DNA of 64,000 nucleotides, from assembly GCA_001604185.1 (NCBI GenBank), contig LVAV01000022.1, positions 124,851 to 188,850 of the forward strand. The letters run 5' to 3'. The notes beneath the pieces were generated by a model. That model was not told where the DNA came from and ran no database searches. It worked only from the letters and a program-made list of their open reading frames with translations. The stretch is from Clostridiales bacterium Firm_16. Its GTDB lineage: Bacteria; Bacillota; Clostridia; Saccharofermentanales; Saccharofermentanaceae. Of this stretch, positions 25,413-32,510 are shown in pieces. A program made the position numbers and the translations under genes. The stretch's first letter is position 1, and each line of letters begins with the position of its first letter.

Positions 25413-26666
25413 ATGAAAGTATTGGTAGTTGGCGGCGGTGGCCGTGAGCATGCGATTTGTTGGAAACTGAAGCAGAGCCCGAGAGTAACGGAGCTTTTCT
25501 GCGCACCGGGTAACGGCGGTATTGCCGAACTCGCTACATGTGTTCCTATTAAGGCCACAGACGTAGAGGCGATGGTAGAATTCGCAAAGAAAGAACAGTT
25601 CGATCTCGTATTCGTTGCACCGGATGATCCGCTTGCACTGGGTATGGTCGATGCGATGGAAGCGGCCGGACTTCGTGCCTTCGGTCCTTATAAGAATGCT
25701 GCGATCATTGAAGCATCCAAGGCTTTCTCGAAGGAACTGATGAAGAAATACAATATCCCGACGGCGAAGTATCAGACATTCACCAATCAGGATGAAGCAC
25801 TGGCATATCTGGAAACGCAGGAAATGCCGATCGTTATTAAAGCGGACGGACTTGCACTGGGTAAGGGCGTAATCATTGCCCAGACTCTGGATGAAGCGAA
25901 GAAAGCCGTTATCTCCATGATGAGTGAAGGTGTTTTCGGAAAGTCCGGAAGTACAGTTGTTATTGAAGAATGCATGGTGGGCCCGGAGATGACGCTGCTT
26001 GCATTTGCAGACGGTAAGACGGTTATCCCGATGATCACATCCCGTGACCATAAGCGTGCATACGATCACGATGAAGGCCTCAACACAGGCGGTATGGGTG
26101 CCGTCACACCAGGTGCGGATCTGACAGCAGAAGAAGAGAAAGCAATATACGATTCCATCGTAGAACCTACGATCAAGGCTCTGGCTGCCGAGGGTCGTCC
26201 TTTCAAGGGTGTCGTTTACTTCGGCCTGATGCTGACTAAGGAAGGCGCGAAGGTAGTAGAGTATAATGCCCGTTTCGGTGATCCGGAGTGTCAGGCGATC
26301 CTGCCACGTATGGAGAATGACCTGATGGAACTGGTAGATGCCTGCATTGACGGTACTCTCGATCAGGTCGATCTGAAGTGGAAACCGGGATGCTCTTGCG
26401 TAGTTGTTATGGCTTCCGGCGGATATCCGGAGAAATACGATAAGGGATATGAGATCACAGGTATCAAGGAATGTGGTCATCTGGTATTCCAGGCCGGTAC
26501 AGCACTGAAAGATGGAAAGCTTGTTACATCCGGTGGTCGTGTACTCTGTGTCTATGCAGATGGTGCCACGATGGATGAGGCCATCGACTCTGCCTATGAG
26601 GGAGTCAAGAAGATCTCCTTCGAGAAGGCGCACTACAGAACCGATATCGGCCGTACACTGAAATAA
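25413..26666 (+). CDS. purD: Phosphoribosylamine-glycine ligase
   Basis: A 417-residue ATP-grasp GAR synthetase. It shows KVLVVGGGGREHAICWKL at the N-terminus, IVIKADGLALGKGVIIA (ATP-grasp), DHKRAYDHDEGLNTGGMGAV, and VVEYNARFGDPECQAILPR with the Mg2+ ligands. Length is normal. GGAGG lies 7 bases before the ATG. It is separated from purH by the zinc-ribbon gene and followed after 38 bases by nadD-yqeK. Certain by sequence. Confidence 0.97.
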   Translation: MKVLVVGGGGREHAICWKLKQSPRVTELFCAPGNGGIAELATCVPIKATDVEAMVEFAKKEQFDLVFVAPDDPLALGMVDAMEAAGLRAFGPYKNAAIIEASKAFSKELMKKYNIPTAKYQTFTNQDEALAYLETQEMPIVIKADGLALGKGVIIAQTLDEAKKAVISMMSEGVFGKSGSTVVIEECMVGPEMTLLAFADGKTVIPMITSRDHKRAYDHDEGLNTGGMGAVTPGADLTAEEEKAIYDSIVEPTIKALAAEGRPFKGVVYFGLMLTKEGAKVVEYNARFGDPECQAILPRMENDLMELVDACIDGTLDQVDLKWKPGCSCVVVMASGGYPEKYDKGYEITGIKECGHLVFQAGTALKDGKLVTSGGRVLCVYADGATMDEAIDSAYEGVKKISFEKAHYRTDIGRTLK

Positions 26667-26704
26667 TAGAATAGAACAAACCCAAAGAAGGGAGACAGAA
26701 GAAC

Positions 26705-27892
26705 TTGAAGATCGGAATCTACGGTGGGGCATTCGACCCATTTCATAACGGACATCTTTCTATGATCCGAGGCGCCATTGCCAGTAAGAAAGTGGACCGT
26801 GTCATCGTAATTCCGACGGGCATGCCGTGTTTTAAGCCAGCCCGCAAGGTGACGCTGTCTCCTTATCGTTTCTATATGACCAAGGCGGCGCTGAAGGATG
26901 AGCCGAAGTGCGAAGTCTGCGATATCGAACAGGTCTTCGGCGAACCCAGTTATACGGCAACGACGCTGGAGAATCTTCTGAAGCAGAAAGTGGTTTCGGA
27001 GAAGGATGAGATGTATCTCATGTTCGGTTCGGATATCCTCTTCGAATTCGAGTCCTGGCATGAGCCACGGGAGATCCTGAAACATGCAAAACTTCTCTGT
27101 GCGCTGCGACCCGGTGTTGACGAAGGTCAGGCGAGAAATCAGGCGCTGCATCTGGAAGAAGTATTCGATACGAAGGTCAAGTTCTTCCAGATCGATGGCA
27201 TCGATGCGGCATCGCATATTATCCGCAGAGAGTCGGTTTTCGATGATGTGCCGGAAACAGTTAGAAAGTTTATCAAGACCCACGGACTGTATTGTGAAGA
27301 TGCACCGTTAATGCATGTTTCCGATGCAATGTATACCACGTTGATGAAGCATTGTTTCACGCTTTTCCATGAGATGAGCGGGAAGCGGCTTCTGCACAGC
27401 ATGAATGTCTGTGTGCTGGCGACCCGGTACGCCGTACGTTTCGGTGCGGATCCGGATAAGTGTGCGCTGGCAGCATTGCTCCACGATTGTGCCAAGGAGC
27501 TTCCGGAGCAGCAGCAGATCGATCTGGCAGCGAAGATCATCCACGGTTATATTCCCGGAAAGCAGATCCTGCATTCTCCGGCCGGTGCGGTCTATGCCAA
27601 GGAGCATTACGGAGTCGAGGATCAGGAGGTACTGGATGCCATTCAGTATCACACCATCGGAAGAGAGATCATGACCATTACGGATAAGATCGTGTATCTG
27701 GCGGATAAGGTGGAGCCCAGTCGTGATTACGATGACCTGTCCATGATCCGTCGGTACGCCGAAAATGACCTGAATGCTGCGCTGATCGAGTGTTATTGTG
27801 CTATCAAGGAGAGTTTCGGCAGGAAAGGACAGCAGATCCATGAGGACACGCAGAAGTCCCTGGCATATCTGCTGGCCAACCGGTCGCAGTAA
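26705..27892 (+). CDS. nadD: NadD-YqeK fusion: nicotinate-nucleotide adenylyltransferase with HD hydrolase domain
   Basis: A 395-residue fusion. Residues 1-200 are NadD, which makes deamido-NAD from NaMN and ATP: KIGIYGGAFDPFHNGHLS (GxFDPxHxGH), IPTGMPCFK, and HIIRRESVFDDVPETVRKFI (the ISST/R-like closing region). Residues 205-395 are an HD-domain YqeK-like protein: HSMNVCVLATRYA, LAALLHDCAKELP (HD pair) and HSPAGAVYAKEHYG, ending KIVYLADKVEPSRDY. YqeK proteins are Ap4A symmetrical hydrolases. In most Firmicutes nadD, yqeK and rsfS are separate adjacent genes; here the first two are joined. The start is TTG, with AGGGAG 12 bases upstream. rsfS follows. Confidence 0.93.
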   Translation: MKIGIYGGAFDPFHNGHLSMIRGAIASKKVDRVIVIPTGMPCFKPARKVTLSPYRFYMTKAALKDEPKCEVCDIEQVFGEPSYTATTLENLLKQKVVSEKDEMYLMFGSDILFEFESWHEPREILKHAKLLCALRPGVDEGQARNQALHLEEVFDTKVKFFQIDGIDAASHIIRRESVFDDVPETVRKFIKTHGLYCEDAPLMHVSDAMYTTLMKHCFTLFHEMSGKRLLHSMNVCVLATRYAVRFGADPDKCALAALLHDCAKELPEQQQIDLAAKIIHGYIPGKQILHSPAGAVYAKEHYGVEDQEVLDAIQYHTIGREIMTITDKIVYLADKVEPSRDYDDLSMIRRYAENDLNAALIECYCAIKESFGRKGQQIHEDTQKSLAYLLANRSQ

Positions 27893-27963
27893 TGGAGCGG
27901 ACAGGCCGATCCTGAAAAGAAGATCACACGGGAAAGAGCTTTTCCCAAAAAACAAAAAATGTG

Positions 27964-27969
27964 TATAAT
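27964..27969 (+). promoter_or_regulatory. Possible -10 element of rsfS
   Basis: TATAAT lies 34 bases before the rsfS ATG within an A-rich stretch. The -35 region is unclear, so rsfS may also be read from nadD. Confidence 0.35.
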
Positions 27970-28002
27970 GGAATAAATATTTTTTCACTTTGGAGGGTGC
28001 AA

Positions 28003-28341
28003 ATGGAGATTAAAGAGCTGGCTGATAAGATCGTGGAGATTCTGGAGAATAAGAAGGGTGTGGATATCGAATTGATCCCGGTTTCGGAGAAGACCGTGCT
28101 TGCGGATTATTTCGTGATCTGTTCCGGTACGTCTTCCACGCATATCAAGGCTCTGGCCGACGAAGTGGAATATATGCTCAAGCGTGATTATGACGTGACA
28201 CCGGATCACATCGAGGGTCGTGAATCTGCAAGATGGATCCTTCTGGATTACAAGGATGTAGTGGTGCACGTATTCCATCCGGAAGAGCGCCAGAACTACA
28301 GTCTGGAGAAACTCTGGGAGATGAAGAAGGTCGAGGGCTGA
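28003..28341 (+). CDS. rsfS: Ribosome silencing factor
   Basis: A 112-residue RsfS/YbeB/Iojap protein that binds uL14 on the large subunit and blocks subunit joining when nutrients are low. The core reads VSEKTVLADYFVICSGTSSTHIKALADEVE, then GRESARWILLDYKDVVVHVFHPEERQNYSLEKLW, the standard family pattern. GGAGGG lies 6 bases before the ATG. It follows nadD-yqeK, the usual genomic neighbour. Confidence 0.96.
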   Translation: MEIKELADKIVEILENKKGVDIELIPVSEKTVLADYFVICSGTSSTHIKALADEVEYMLKRDYDVTPDHIEGRESARWILLDYKDVVVHVFHPEERQNYSLEKLWEMKKVEG

Positions 28342-28371
28342 TCTTGCTTCTTCCGAATCGAAAGAAAAGGA

Positions 28372-28402
28372 AATGCCGTCCGGGTTGCCGGGCGGCATTC
28401 TT
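28372..28402. terminator. Bidirectional terminator between rsfS and a MATE gene
   Basis: A 12-pair stem (AATGCCGTCCGG with CCGGGCGGCATT, one G-U) around a 4-base loop. The U-tract is weak on plus (CTTGCGTT) and better on minus (TTTCCTTTTCTTT). It lies between convergent genes. Confidence 0.75.
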
Positions 28403-28441
28403 GCGTTCAGGGTTTCGGTAAGTGTTAACGGTAAAGGTGAA

Positions 28442-29839
28442 TCATGCATTGGCCTCGGACTTCGTGTCTACGATGTTCTTGACCCATATGCCGCTTCGTA
28501 CCATGAAGAAGCCGATCAGGGACTTGAAGAATTCCAGCGACCGGATGATGGCGACCATCCAGGTGATGTTTATCCCTGTATAGCGGCTGAGGATAAAGGC
28601 TGTAGATACGACGATGGCCCATGTGTAAACCGCGTCGAAGATCACTGTAATGAAAGCATTTCCTCCTGCGCGGATGATGAAGTAGGACGCGTGGGAGTAA
28701 GCACAGAGTGGCATCGTGGCTCCGGCGATCATGATGAAGCCTGTAGCCATATGGCGGATGAATTCAGTTGTGTCATAAAGAAGCGGGAAGAAGGGGGCAA
28801 TACCGATCATGACGATGCCGAAGACCAGTCCGCAGAGTACGGTAAAACGACGCATCTTGTAGGCAGTCTTCTTGGCGCCGGACAGTTCTCCGCTTCCGAG
28901 GATGTGACCCATGACAATACCGACGGCTTCACCCATGGCAATGAAGGATACGCCCATCAGGTTCCAGATGGTAGATTCGATGTTGATCGCTGCGACGGCA
29001 TCCAGGCTTCGGTAGGAATAGCACTGGTTGATCATGGTCATGCCAAGAGCCCAGAGTGTCTCGTTGCCCATGAGGGGAAGAGCCTTGATGAAGAATTTCC
29101 TGGACAGATCGCGGGGAATCTTGAAGCTGGAGAAAGCGCCGCGGATGAAGGGAAAAGACTCGGCATGTGTGGCGGTATAGAAGATCAGGATCGAGAGCTC
29201 GACGAAACGGGAGAGGACAGTGGCGATCGCCGCACCTGTGGCACCCAGGGCCGGGCATCCGAACATACCGTAGATCAGAAGTGCGTTGCCGATAAGGTTC
29301 ACAAAGATCGCGCAGACAGAAGCCACCATAGGTACCTTCGTACGGCCGAGATCTTTAAGCGTACCGGCATAGGCCTGGGTCAGACCGATCGGGATCAGGC
29401 CGATGAGCATGACCTTGATGTAGTCGACACCGATATCCAGGATCTCAGCTGCATCTGCCGGATTTCCTTCTCCCTGAAGAAACAGGTTGACCAGGAAAGG
29501 TGCGGCCAGTGCAAAGACCAGAATACTTGCGGCCGAGAGAATCGTATTCAGTATGATCTTGAAGCGGAAGGAATAGCGGATACCTTCTGTATCGTTCTTG
29601 CCGTGGTATTGCGCAGTAAAGATACCCACACCGGCTGTTGCGCCGAAGGTGAGAAGATAGAATACGAAGATCAGCTGGTTGGCAATCGCCACACCGGAGA
29701 TCGCATTCGTACCCAGATCGCCGATCATGAGATTGTCCAGAAGGTTGACCAGGTTGGAAATACCGTTCTGCACCATCATCGGGATGGCGATCTTGATCAA
29801 TCGTTTTATGTCCTTGTTATTATCGTTTAAGTCACGCAT
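28442..29839 (-). CDS. MATE-family multidrug/metabolite efflux protein
   Basis: A 465-residue, twelve-helix transporter of the MATE family, expected to export organic cations in exchange for Na+ or H+. Family features are IPMMVQNGISNLVNLLDNLMIG in helix 1, GVAIANQLIFVFYLLTFGATAGVGIFTAQYHG, and the mirrored second half beginning near ALPLMGNETLWALGMTMINQ. The ATG at 29839 (MRDLNDNNK) has AAGGA 8 bases upstream; the frame runs 25 codons further without a ribosome site. It is divergent from the padR operon and might share its control region. Drug specificity cannot be inferred. Confidence 0.92.
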   Translation of the reverse strand: MRDLNDNNKDIKRLIKIAIPMMVQNGISNLVNLLDNLMIGDLGTNAISGVAIANQLIFVFYLLTFGATAGVGIFTAQYHGKNDTEGIRYSFRFKIILNTILSAASILVFALAAPFLVNLFLQGEGNPADAAEILDIGVDYIKVMLIGLIPIGLTQAYAGTLKDLGRTKVPMVASVCAIFVNLIGNALLIYGMFGCPALGATGAAIATVLSRFVELSILIFYTATHAESFPFIRGAFSSFKIPRDLSRKFFIKALPLMGNETLWALGMTMINQCYSYRSLDAVAAINIESTIWNLMGVSFIAMGEAVGIVMGHILGSGELSGAKKTAYKMRRFTVLCGLVFGIVMIGIAPFFPLLYDTTEFIRHMATGFIMIAGATMPLCAYSHASYFIIRAGGNAFITVIFDAVYTWAIVVSTAFILSRYTGINITWMVAIIRSLEFFKSLIGFFMVRSGIWVKNIVDTKSEANA

Positions 29840-30080
29840 CTGAGTTGTCCTTATATGAATTATATATATCTGAATCAGTTTGAGCATTGTAACAAATAAT
29901 GAGAAGAGAAACAATATACCCTCGGGCTAAACTTCCATTCGGGGTAAAGAAATTAAGAAACGGGTAATGATTGAACAAGGATTGGTTCAAGTATTTCCGG
30001 GAAAAGAAGTGTAGACTGATTATGTCAGAATCAGTGAAAACGTTGTAATTCCAGGCTTCAGAACGAATTTTGAAAATCTT

Positions 30081-30140
30081 ACAATATTGTGTTGACAAAC
30101 AATATTATACGCCATATAATATAACCATCGAAACAATATG
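30081..30140. promoter_or_regulatory. Candidate PadR operator boxes
   Basis: ACAATATT at 30081-30088 (inside the 10-base palindrome ACAATATTGT), ACAATATT at 30099-30106 and ACAATATG at 30133-30140. The boxes flank and overlap the promoter, as expected for PadR autorepression. This is inferred from position and symmetry only. Confidence 0.45.
30092..30120 (+). promoter_or_regulatory. Consensus sigma-A promoter of the padR operon
   Basis: TTGACA (30092-30097), 17-base spacer, TATAAT (30115-30120): a perfect match. The ATG of padR is 35 bases downstream. Confidence 0.85.
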
Positions 30141-30154
30141 GAAGGAGGAATAGT

Positions 30155-30472
30155 ATGTTATTCCAATTAGGTTCAACTTTATTGGATGCCTGTGTACTGG
30201 CCGTACTCCATAAGGGAGATGCGTATGGGTATACACTTACGCAGCAGGTCAAGACAGTCCTGGATATTTCAGAGTCGACACTGTATCCGGTACTGCGCAG
30301 ACTCCAGAAAGACGGCGCATTAGAAACGTATGACGAACCCTATCAGGGTCGAAACCGAAGATACTATCGAATTACAGAAAAAGGTAAAGAAACATATTCT
30401 TACTACTTTGAAGAATGGAACAAGTACAAGGATTCCGTAGATTCATTATTAGGAGGGGCCAACAATGAATAA
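30155..30472 (+). CDS. PadR-family transcriptional regulator
   Basis: A 105-residue winged-helix repressor of the PadR type: LDACVLAVLHKGDAYGYTLTQQV, then ISESTLYPVLRRLQKDGALET (recognition helix) and GRNRRYYRITEKGKETYSYY (wing). Members often respond to membrane-active or aromatic compounds and repress their own operon. AAGGAGG lies 7 bases before the ATG. It overlaps the DUF1700 gene by 8 bases and the pair is followed by a DUF4097 gene, a common Firmicute arrangement. The consensus promoter surrounded by ACAATAT boxes fits autoregulation. Confidence 0.94.
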   Translation: MLFQLGSTLLDACVLAVLHKGDAYGYTLTQQVKTVLDISESTLYPVLRRLQKDGALETYDEPYQGRNRRYYRITEKGKETYSYYFEEWNKYKDSVDSLLGGANNE

Positions 30473-31241
30473 GGAAACATATTTACAAGAATTGCGTAAG
30501 TCACTGAAAGTCTTACCACAACAGGATAGAGATGAGGCAGTCGAATTTTACGAAGAGTATTTCGACGAGGCCGGAGTCGAGAACGAGGCCAGTGTTATTG
30601 CTGAGCTGGGCGAGCCGAAGGTACTGGCTAAGAAGATCCTGATCGATATCGTGGATCGTCAGTATGCACCGGATACCAATGAGGCAGAAACAGTCGCTCC
30701 GGTTCCGGCACCGATGGTCAATCCGGCACCACAGGCTGAGATTCCGGTTCAGAATCAGTATCAGCAGACACCGAACCCGCAGATGGGTCAGGGATACCAG
30801 CAGGGAGTACCGCTTCCGGGAGCGCAGCCGCAGGAACAGGCTCAGCCGAAGAAGAAGTCTTCCGCATTGACAGGTCTGAAGATCGCGCTGGCCGCACTCT
30901 TCGCCATCCCGCTTTCGCCGGTAGTCTTCGCACTGCTTATCTTGGTATGCGTAATGATCATGGTCGCATTCATCACACTGTTCTCTCTGGTGGCGGCATC
31001 TGCAGGCATACTGATTTCCGGTGTGATCGTAACAATTGCCGGTATCATATCACTTTTTGTTTCACCATTGGCGGGACTTTGTATCCTGGGCAGCGGACTT
31101 TCTTGCTTCGGAATCGGTATCTTCATGATGATCGGATTTGTAACTCTTATCCGACTTCTTGCGAAGGGTCTGGCTAAACTCTTCGGAGGCATTGTCCACA
31201 AAAAGAACAGACGGCAGACAGCCGCTGCTGCAGTAGCATAA
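30465..31241 (+). CDS. DUF1700-family membrane protein
   Basis: A 258-residue protein. The N-terminal DUF1700/HAAS domain (YLQELRKSLKVLPQQDRDEAVEFYEEYFDEAG, then VIAELGEPKVLAKKI) is followed by a Pro/Gln-rich linker (about residues 70-130). Three or four membrane helices follow (about 137-240) and a basic C-terminus (KKNRRQTAAAA). DUF1700 proteins are regularly encoded behind padR and are thought to sense or transmit envelope stress; the mechanism is unproven. Translation is coupled to padR through the 8-base overlap. Confidence 0.92.
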   Translation: MNKETYLQELRKSLKVLPQQDRDEAVEFYEEYFDEAGVENEASVIAELGEPKVLAKKILIDIVDRQYAPDTNEAETVAPVPAPMVNPAPQAEIPVQNQYQQTPNPQMGQGYQQGVPLPGAQPQEQAQPKKKSSALTGLKIALAALFAIPLSPVVFALLILVCVMIMVAFITLFSLVAASAGILISGVIVTIAGIISLFVSPLAGLCILGSGLSCFGIGIFMMIGFVTLIRLLAKGLAKLFGGIVHKKNRRQTAAAAVA

Positions 31242-31311
31242 ACGAGTCATAACCAACCCAAACAAAGATCATAAACATATAAAACACAACACATAATTGA
31301 GGAGAAATACC

Positions 31312-32238
31312 ATGAATAAGTTTTTGAAAGTAGCACTGATCACAGCCGGAATTACAACATGCGTAGGTATTGGATTATTCGCAGCAGGTGCGATTGCAAC
31401 CGGTGGCAAGCCGATCTCTTTCTACTGGGACGATGGCTTTAAGGTTTCTACCGATGATACGATCGTCGAAAAGCAAAAGACAGAGGTCGAGCATTTCAAA
31501 GATGCCAAGATCGATGTATCTGCCGCCAAGGTCTACTTCCTTGAGAATACGGATGATACATTTGCTGTTGAGTATCGCCTGAGAACAAGCCGGGAAAATG
31601 CCGTCAAGTGTGAAGTCGAGAACAATAAACTCGAACTGATTGAGAATAATTCAGCGGTCCATTTATTTTCCGGATGGAATTTGTCTTCCTGGAATAAAGA
31701 AGATCTGTACGTGAAGATCTATTATCCGAAGGGTGCGGAGTTCGGCAACCTCAATCTGGATACCAGTGCAGGCGATGTGATCATGGAACAGGATCTTTCC
31801 TGCGACCGGTTAACACTGGACATGTCGGCCGGTAAGTCAACAATTAAGAACTTTAAGGGTGCGCTGACCGCGGATATGTCTGCCGGTGGTCTTACCTGTG
31901 AAGACTGTGACTTTGGTGCGATCCACCTGGATATGTCAGCCGGCTCTGTCAAGATGACTCGCTGCACGGCAGCAGGCGGTAGTGTCGATATGTCTGCCGG
32001 CGACTTTGATGCAAGCGAATTCACTCTTACTAAGAGCCTGAATATGGATATGTCCGCTGGCAGCGTGAGCATTGCTTTCGTAGACGGACAGAAGATCGGT
32101 TATGATTTCGATCTCTCTGCCGGTTCCGCCAAGATCAATGGCGAGAAGAGAGGTAAGGAGTATTCAGAGAAGTCCGGATACGATGTAATTCTGACTATTG
32201 ATGCTTCTGCCGGATCCGTGGATATCACCAACCACTGA
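31312..32238 (+). CDS. DUF4097-family beta-repeat membrane-anchored protein
   Basis: A 308-residue protein with an N-terminal membrane anchor (FLKVALITAGITTCVGIGLF). The C-terminal half is built from short beta repeats centred on DMSAG: LDTSAG, LDMSAG, ADMSAG, LDMSAG, VDMSAG, MDMSAG, FDLSAG and IDASAG, about 18-22 residues apart. This is the DUF4097 right-handed beta-solenoid pattern. The protein is expected outside the membrane. GAGGAG lies 8 bases before the ATG. It is the third gene of the padR operon and probably acts with the DUF1700 protein in envelope stress control; this is inference from conserved context. Confidence 0.92.
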   Translation: MNKFLKVALITAGITTCVGIGLFAAGAIATGGKPISFYWDDGFKVSTDDTIVEKQKTEVEHFKDAKIDVSAAKVYFLENTDDTFAVEYRLRTSRENAVKCEVENNKLELIENNSAVHLFSGWNLSSWNKEDLYVKIYYPKGAEFGNLNLDTSAGDVIMEQDLSCDRLTLDMSAGKSTIKNFKGALTADMSAGGLTCEDCDFGAIHLDMSAGSVKMTRCTAAGGSVDMSAGDFDASEFTLTKSLNMDMSAGSVSIAFVDGQKIGYDFDLSAGSAKINGEKRGKEYSEKSGYDVILTIDASAGSVDITNH

Positions 32239-32295
32239 TCGTTAAAGATCCCTAAATCAGAAAACCTACCAAGACGTAAATAACCCTCCTTTTCC

Positions 32296-32334
32296 GGCCA
32301 CGATGAGGCTTGCCCAAGCCTTTCGTCGTGGCGG
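32296..32334 (+). terminator. Hairpin after the padR operon, probable terminator
   Basis: An outer stem CCACGA/TCGTGG and an inner stem AGGCTT/AAGCCT with a 4-base loop form a stable hairpin 58 bases past the DUF4097 stop. The following tract is poor in U (GCGGATTTACG), so termination may be partial. Confidence 0.55.
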
Positions 32335-32510
32335 ATTTACGAAGGGTGGGGTTAGTGCGCCCTGAACTTAAACAAATCTTAATACTTTTCTAAGCGTTAG
32401 TTTAGGTTTCGTTAGCGGTTAATAAAGCTTTGAAAAGTAAGATGGTACATATAGACAGGGAAGTAAACATGAACTATCTAAATAAACGAGTAAATCTTTG
32501 GAGTAAGAAA

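Larger units (their letters stand above)
29840..30154. other. Divergent control region between MATE gene and padR
   Basis: This is a 315-base gap. It holds the padR promoter (30092-30120), three ACAATAT boxes (30081, 30099, 30133) and, on the minus strand, a TATAAT at 29859-29864 that could serve the MATE gene. No gene is seen in it. Confidence 0.55.

Noticed and set aside
28373-29830. A 485-codon plus-strand frame opposite the first MATE gene
   Set aside because: It has no ribosome site or recognisable domain and is Asp/Gly/Glu-rich as expected of the antisense of a membrane protein.
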